Source: Paguma larvata (lineage: Eukaryota > Chordata > Mammalia > Carnivora > Viverridae). From it: 64,000 bases of DNA. Below the pieces are notes generated by a model. That model had not been told where the DNA came from. It ran no database searches and saw only the letters and a program-made list of their open reading frames with translations. The position numbers and the translations under genes were made by a program. How positions within the stretch are numbered: position 1 is the stretch's first letter; each line of letters begins with the position of its first letter. Shown in pieces: positions 58,613-64,000 of this stretch. The stretch spans positions 53,100,960-53,164,959 of the forward strand of contig CM057839.1 in NCBI GenBank assembly GCA_030068075.1. The letters run 5' to 3'.

Positions 58613-59399
58613 GAGAAAAATGCACTAAGATATGGGGAAACAGATTTATTGACATTGTTTGAGCCCCTAGAATCTAGGGCAGCGATCCAGCTGTGTCTAA
58701 AGTCAGTATACCAATGGACTTTCCAGTAACACACACCAGTAAATTTCTTTAGGCTTGAGCAAGCTTGAGTTAGTTTTTTGTTGCTTGTAAGCAAATGTTT
58801 CTTGAGGATCCAGGTAAAACTAATGAAAACCTGAATAGAAGCTGGAAAAGTTGGAAAGGATGGTTTCATGGAAACTTCAGTAAAGTTTCCAAAAATCCAA
58901 AGGTTTGGAGAAGTGGGCTGAGTGAGACATGCTAACAGAGACACCTACAAAGTCCTTGGGACACAGAGGTTGGACCCATTAACCATGGACCTCCAACTCC
59001 TGCACAACCAGGGTTGTGAAGTTTCTGCTTTGGCAAATGGGTTGGTAAATAACATTTCTTCTTTTAATGGAGACTACTGTCTCCTTTGGAGTGTCCGGAT
59101 TTATAGGAAGTTTAATCTTATGTTGAGTTGATTCTGTCTTCATGTCTCTCACTGGCCATGGTTCTATCTGCCAGGTCCTTACAGAATATATTTAATGTCT
59201 CCTGTAGAAATCCTTCTCATATTTTAGTGAGACATTTGCATGTCTCTTACATCTTTACAGTCTAGACATCCTGTCTCTAGTTCCTTTCCATTGTGCTTCA
59301 TGGGACATGGTTTGGGTGGTTTTTAAAGTAGTGCATATCAGTATATAAAGTTATCTTATCAACTATTTGTTTATCTTCTGTTTTCATTAAACAGTCATC
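58613..59399. other. Unique sequence
   Basis: No exon recognised. The 114-codon minus-strand frame 58600-58944 starts inside this segment and has no domain. Confidence 0.5.
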
Positions 59400-59500
59400 T
59401 CCATGTGAATAGGGACCTTATATGTTTTGTCCCTTATTTATACCAAGCACCAAAATCAGTGACTTAAACAAAGTTGGCACTCAATAAACATTTCCTGGGG
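59400..59500 (+). mobile_element. Probable L2 3' end
   Basis: GAATAGGGACCTTATATGTT, TACCAAGCACCAAAATCAGT and TTGGCACTCAATAAACATTT match the L2 3' terminus order. Confidence 0.6.
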
Positions 59501-59734
59501 TATAGTTTCTAGTTCATCAATAGACCTCTCGTTTATCTATGGCCCAACTAATTGGTAGTGTCCAAAGCAAAGTACAATACTCTGATATCAGTAGAAACAT
59601 TACAGAATGGAAAGGGGTGGTTGCCAATTTTATCTGGATCCATATATGCATATTATGCACCCCAGTACTTTACTGGTTTGGCGGGAACTACATCATTACC
59701 CTATATCAGTAATCTAAAACCATTAAGTCTTTTT

Positions 59735-60120
59735 TTTTTTTTTTAATTTAAAATAGTTTATTTTCAAATTGGTTTACATAAAACACCCAGTGTTCATCCC
59801 AACATGTGCCCTTTTTTGATGCCCATCACCCCCTTTCCCCCCCCATCTCCCTCACCCTCAGTTTGTTCTTAGTCTTTGAGAGTCTCTTATGTTTTATCTC
59901 CCTCCCTCTCTGTGTCTTTTTTTTCTTTCCCCTCTTCCCCTCCCCCTGGTTTTTGCTTAGTCTCACCAAGTCCACCTATTCGTGGAAACATATGGTATCT
60001 GTCTTTTTCTGACTGACTTATTTCACTTAACATAATACCCTCCAGTTCCATCCATCTTGCTACGCATGGCCAGATTTCATTTTTTCTCATTGCCACATAG
60101 TAGTCCATTGTATATATGTG
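59735..60120 (-). mobile_element. Young 5'-truncated L1 (carnivore)
   Basis: Same L1 3' end type as at 13559-13890, slightly longer, reading into the ORF2 terminus at its right. Target-site duplications CCATTAAGTCTTTTT (59720-59734) and CCACTAAGTCTTTTT (60121-60135). 5'-truncated and inactive. Confidence 0.96.
59887..60108 (-). pseudogene. L1 ORF2 C-terminal tail
   Basis: A 73-codon open frame whose start, MDYYVAMRKNEIWP, and following WMELEGIMLSEISQSEKDRY are the known ending of L1 ORF2. It then runs on through the 3' UTR. No catalytic part is left, so it is not a gene. Confidence 0.9.
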
Positions 60121-60135
60121 CCACTAAGTCTTTTT

Positions 60136-60962
60136 AATGAAACAGTTGCTAACTCATATCTTTTCATTGTGTAGTGGCATTGCTAGATTATTATATTTTT
60201 TGGTCCTTAGTTGAGAACTTCACATATATCCCTGCTAATATTTAGCCCAATGAATGTCTGCATGTTTTTTTCTTGTGATTCTGTTGTCCAATATTTACTC
60301 CAAGCTTTCTATGATCAGCATAATTAATGAGTCTGACTCTAGGCTCCCAGAGGTGGCTTACTGCATCATTTATGTTGCTATCTCCAAGTCCTCGCTCATG
60401 ATCAGTGACCAGAGCATACTCAATTAAATGTTTACTGGACCAACTCAAAGACATACTTTCTCTAATTTTCAAGTTTTTATTAAAATGTAAGAAAGGTTCG
60501 ATATTTTACCTGTCTTCTAGAAACATCTTTCTTTTGGTATCTATCTCTCAATGTCTATTAATCCAAATATATGTAGATTCAGCTCATTTTCTCCTTTTTA
60601 GTCATAAAGAAAGTGTCAGGGTGTTTTGCTGTCATCAAGATACACCGTACTTACACTATAGAAACAATTTCAATGGAAAATTAGTTTAGACTGACATAGC
60701 TTGATATTAAGGAACGTATTAAGGCTTCTGGAGATTGCCAATTCCCTCTTCTATAGGTGCCTCATTCTCCCTCTTTGGGCACAATGTCCTGCGAGCCCTC
60801 TTGTGGACACCGGTTGGGAGTAAGGATTTATGAAAGTTAACTGTGAAACTGCATTGACCTTTCAGGTTGCTGCGGCAGATCAGAATTCATGGGGGGGAAA
60901 TTGGAATAGACAAACAGCTACAAAAACATCAGAGGGTGTATGTATGTGCATATACACACTTA
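60136..60962. other. Unique sequence with a CTCF-like site
   Basis: No exon recognised. Includes the motif at 60793-60806. Frames are under 95 codons. Confidence 0.5.
60793..60806 (-). promoter_or_regulatory. CTCF-like core motif (candidate)
   Basis: The minus strand reads CCACAAGAGGGCTC, 12 of 14 with the core CCASYAGRKGGCRS, in unique DNA. Motif only. Confidence 0.4.
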
Positions 60963-60999
60963 CATATATGTGTGTGTATATATATATATATATGTATAC
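60963..60999. repeat. (TG/TA)n dinucleotide patch
   Basis: ATATATGTGTGTGTATATAT and further TA units, directly next to the SINE tail at 61000. Confidence 0.95.
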
Positions 61000-61171
61000 A
61001 TTTTTTAATGTTTATTTATTTTTGAGGGAGAGAGAGCTGGCAGGGGATGGGGTAGTAGGCAGAGAAAGAGAAGGAGACAGAGGATCCCAAGCAGGCTCTG
61101 TGCAAACTCAGGAATCAAAAATCATAAGATGCTTTTTGGACACTTAACCAACTGAGCCACCCAGGCACCCC
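61000..61171 (-). mobile_element. CAN-SINE, internally shortened
   Basis: Reverse SINEC: TTTTTTAATGTTTATTTATT, GAGGGAGAGAGAGCTGGCAG, CCCAAGCAGGCTCTGTGC, ending GAGCCACCCAGGCACCCC. The region between the body and the B-box-like block is about 40 bp shorter than in the other copies, because much of the CTCAGAGCCTGATGCGGGGC segment is missing. Confidence 0.94.
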
Positions 61172-62270
61172 TTCCCCTCCCTGCTCCCGAGGGTATATTT
61201 TTAAAGCCTATTGTTAAACTATAGAAAATTTCACTTAGTTTAGAAACAATCACACATGCCAGCCATGTCTATTCAAAGTGTACCCACTGATGATTGTAAT
61301 CAAGAATGTTCAAGATGGTGCCTCTGTCCTTTCTTTAAGTACAAAGATTATTTCTGGCAGACACCTCGTCCTAGGATTGGGCAAGAAGATGTAAATGGAG
61401 AAGGTAGGAAGTAGGGATGGGAGCTTACTGTGTTCCACACCCCTGTCCAAGGCCCCATTTGAGTTGAGTATGTTGGTTACATAAGCACCACTTTTTCTGT
61501 GTCGAGGTAATGATTCTGGAACACTGTAAAGGACTTTTCTTAGATTTCGATGTCCTTTAAAACCAAAGAGCATACGGCATTAGACCAAGCCAATAGCCCC
61601 TTTCAACATAAAACAGCGTGGTCCTTCTGTATCAAGTGCTTTCATCTGGAATCCACTGGAATGAAGAGTCACATTTCCTTGAAATGTACAGGACATTTAT
61701 TAACTGCCACAGTCTCTCCTACATGATTTATGGCTGCCTTTTCTCTGTGGGTTTTGGAAAGAAGGGAATTCAGATTGGGCTATGTATGGGCCAATTCGAT
61801 AGGCATGTAGCATCATTTTGTTGAAGCTAATTTGAGGAGGCTGTCACGTTCCTCAAATCTGTGGCAGTTAGTATGATTACTTTCACATCTCCGCCATCAC
61901 ATCTCTGCTCTCTGTAGGCTGTAAATTAGGAATGGATAAACACGCAGACAGATTACAAAGATGTTATTTTTTTTCTCATATAGAGATATTTTAGGCGTTC
62001 TTAAGTGCTTTACTGAAAAATGTTCCTAAAACTTTATTTTTAGCTTTATAAGGTATAAGACAATTTCTTGCCCCTCATCCTTCTACCTTCTATCTCTCCC
62101 CATCTTTCTTTCTCTTTGGAAAATTCTCAGAAAAGCACGAGCATCTTAGAATCACAATACCATTATAAAGTAAATTACTACTAAAATGAGTTAAGTGGTA
62201 ACCTCACAGTCTTAAAAGGTCCCTGCCTTGTCCTACATGTTGAAGCAATTGCTAGAAAATAACTAAGCTA
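61172..62270. other. Unique sequence
   Basis: No exon or assignable repeat. Frames reach 87 codons (61310-61573, minus) without a domain. Confidence 0.5.
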
Positions 62271-62284
62271 TAGGAGAGCTTTTA

Positions 62285-62512
62285 CTTTTTAATAATTATT
62301 TTCTTAATGTTTTATTTTTATTTTATTTTTGAGAGAGAGACAGAACATGAGTAGGAGAGGGGCAGAGAGCAAGGGAGACACAGAATCTGAAGCAGGCTCC
62401 AGGCTCTGAACTGTCAGCACAGAGCCTGATGTGAGGCTCAAACTCACGGACCATGAGATCATGACCTGAGCTGAAGTCAAACTCTTAACCTACTGAGCTA
62501 CCCAGGCACCCC
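62285..62512 (-). mobile_element. CAN-SINE (felid-type SINEC)
   Basis: Reverse SINEC: ATTTTATTTTTGAGAGAGAG, GAAGCAGGCTCCAGGCTCTG, CATGAGATCATGACCTGAGC, ending GAGCTACCCAGGCACCCC. Exact 14-bp duplications TAGGAGAGCTTTTA at 62271-62284 and 62513-62526. Confidence 0.97.
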
Positions 62513-62750
62513 TAGGAGAGCTTTTAATTTGGTAATATTTCACAGTCCTTCTGGGACAGGGACTGAGTTTGGCTAATTCTCATTGCGAGGTCCTTAATGG
62601 TACCAAGTGCCCCAGTGCATACTATTTGAATAAAAAATGAATTATAATAATAATAATAATAGCCCAATTAACTTTTGTTGACTTATGTGTTTATGGATTC
62701 AGTGAAGTCACTCTTGGTTCATTACTTAATTTCACTGCTTCTCCATTTCT

Positions 62751-62764
62751 CCACCAGATGGCAG
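62751..62764 (+). promoter_or_regulatory. CTCF core motif (candidate, perfect match)
   Basis: CCACCAGATGGCAG matches all 14 positions of the core CCASYAGRKGGCRS, in unique DNA. This is the best CTCF candidate in the window. Motif only; occupancy unknown. Confidence 0.5.
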
Positions 62765-63766
62765 AAGAAGGGCCTGATTATTGAACTTGAGATATCTTTG
62801 ATTCTTAGATATTAAATATGAGATGGTATTCAGAGGTAGGAAAGAATGCTGAAATATGTTGCTATAATTTTATTTTTATTATGCTTCCTACATGGAAATG
62901 TCTTGAAATAAAGAAAAGATTGCAAAGAACTTAGGTGCTAGCTTGGAGGTTAAAAGTTAAGCCAGGGATTATAGACCAAGGAATGTACTAGTATTCTTTC
63001 TGGTGTTCTTATAAAGTAGGAAACAGGGACAACAAAACTACTCTGTGAAGATTTTTCACCCATCTTTCCTCTGTACTTAGAAACGTAAGTAGGAAAGACG
63101 TATAGTTATATTTCTTACTCAGTGCTGTAGTGGTTCTTGGCCTTACAGGAATTGCATTCTCTACTCCTATATAGCATTCATTCTGAGGATAAACCCTTAG
63201 AATTCATCTCATAGGATAGTTAGAACATAGGAAGAAATAAAAAGGGTTAGTCAGGGACCAAGGACCATCAGCAGATAAAAAGAAGACAAACTGATAAATG
63301 TTTAATATCTTGGCACTTACAAGTATTGCCCAAGTTTATTTACCATTTCTTAAACAAACTGCAAAAAATATTTTATGATTCCCTACAGAAGAATTGAAAC
63401 TGGATATTTGAAAAGGACAGCATTTCAATCAAAAAACAATTTAATTGAACCCCATTCTCGTTGGTATGTCTTATCCATATGTGAAAAACAAAGCATGCTC
63501 ATAATTTACATAGTCTGTCTTTTGAGATAAATGGCTATTAAATTATAGTTTGGAGAAAAGGGGAGTGAGTTGAAAGAGATTGTTTTGAGAATATTCTTCT
63601 TAGGTAATAACCTACATGCTAGAAATGTGAAATTAACTTCAAGGCAGTGGTTCTAAGATTTTTAAATCCATATGTGAGAAGAGCATTTTAAGAAACACAC
63701 ACATATTTATGATATTTTATTGCTCAACCACTCTGTTTTATGAGGCTTTGGCTTTAACCTTTTCTA

Positions 63767-63780
63767 GTCACCATGGCAAC
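63767..63780 (+). promoter_or_regulatory. RFX X-box motif (candidate)
   Basis: GTCACCATGGCAAC fits the X-box GTNRCC-N2-RGYAAC at every position. No surrounding promoter recognised. Motif only. Confidence 0.45.
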
Positions 63781-64000
63781 AAGGACACAAATACATCCAT
63801 ACCATGAGCTGGATCTATGAGGAAGAATTTCCAACTGCATACATAGTATGAATACTTGACCTAAGCATTGCAAAGAGAATTTAATGTAATTTTAAATATA
63901 GTAAATTGTCTGAGTGAGTCATAAAATGGAAATCGTGTACATGGCTAGGAAAATGTAGTCTCATAAATGAAGCAAGGGAAAACGGTGTTGGATTTCTCCT

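Larger units (their letters stand above)
62527..64000. other. Unique sequence with CTCF- and RFX-like sites
   Basis: No exon recognised. A weak L2-like tail (62548-62640), a short (AAT)n at 62644-62662, and the two motif candidates at 62751 and 63767. Frames are too short to be listed as genes. Confidence 0.5.

Noticed and set aside
1..64000. tRNA genes suggested by SINE heads
   Set aside because: The GGGTGGCTCAGT...-type heads belong to tRNA-Lys-derived SINEs, which have lost the tRNA fold. No full cloverleaf was seen.
1..64000. CRISPR arrays, phage or bacterial operons
   Set aside because: Repeat content, poly-A tails, microsatellites and long gene-free stretches are those of a mammalian nuclear genome. 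No regularly spaced repeats with unique spacers were found.

Overview
The window is nuclear DNA from a carnivoran mammal, most likely a felid. The main evidence is eleven copies of the Carnivora-specific tRNA-Lys-derived SINE (CAN-SINE/SINEC). Most have the head GGGCACCTGGGTGGCTCAGT, and several have the felid-type body (GGCTCAGGTCATGATCTCA, CAGATTCTGTGTCTCC). Carnivore L1 3' ends occur alongside mammal-wide relics: MIR, L2, MER5A, Tigger and MLT1 LTRs. The SINE head and body do not match the dog consensus as I know it, but the family assignment rests on memory of consensus sequences, not on a search.

I found no convincing protein-coding exon, no functional RNA gene, no CpG island, no CRISPR array and no bacterial or viral system. 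All open reading frames are short (the longest is 190 codons) and lack recognisable domains. The exceptions are decayed L1 ORF2 and Tigger transposase relics. The window is therefore intergenic or lies inside a very long intron.

Layout. Positions 1-4.7 kb hold a SINE cut by the window edge, an old L1 3' end, an MLT1 LTR split by a SINE, and a third SINE. Positions 4.7-19.3 kb are mostly unique sequence with an L2 relic, a TATC microsatellite, a young L1 inside an old L1, and MER5A and MIR relics. Positions 19.3-31.8 kb hold an MLT1-like LTR, an old-type SINE, a degraded antisense L1 and an L2 3' end. Positions 31.8-32.7 kb are a MIR split by a Tigger DNA transposon. Positions 33-46.3 kb are unique sequence with several MIRs, MER5A, SINEs and an MLT1 LTR. 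Positions 46.6-48.1 kb are an L1M element carrying a young L1 insertion. Positions 51.4-52.8 kb are a 5'-truncated L1 with matching 17-bp flanking duplications and a SINE inside it. Positions 53.3-56.3 kb hold two L1 3' ends. Positions 57.9-58.6 kb are a roughly 700-bp AT-rich tract with internal duplications. Positions 59.7-64 kb hold a young L1, two SINEs and candidate CTCF and RFX motifs.

The most useful observations are the datable nested insertions, several non-transposon duplications and palindromes, and candidate regulatory motifs: a divergent pair of CTCF-like cores at 60.8 and 62.75 kb, and RFX X-box-like sites at 56.66 and 63.77 kb. I saw nothing that I can honestly call a new biological system.
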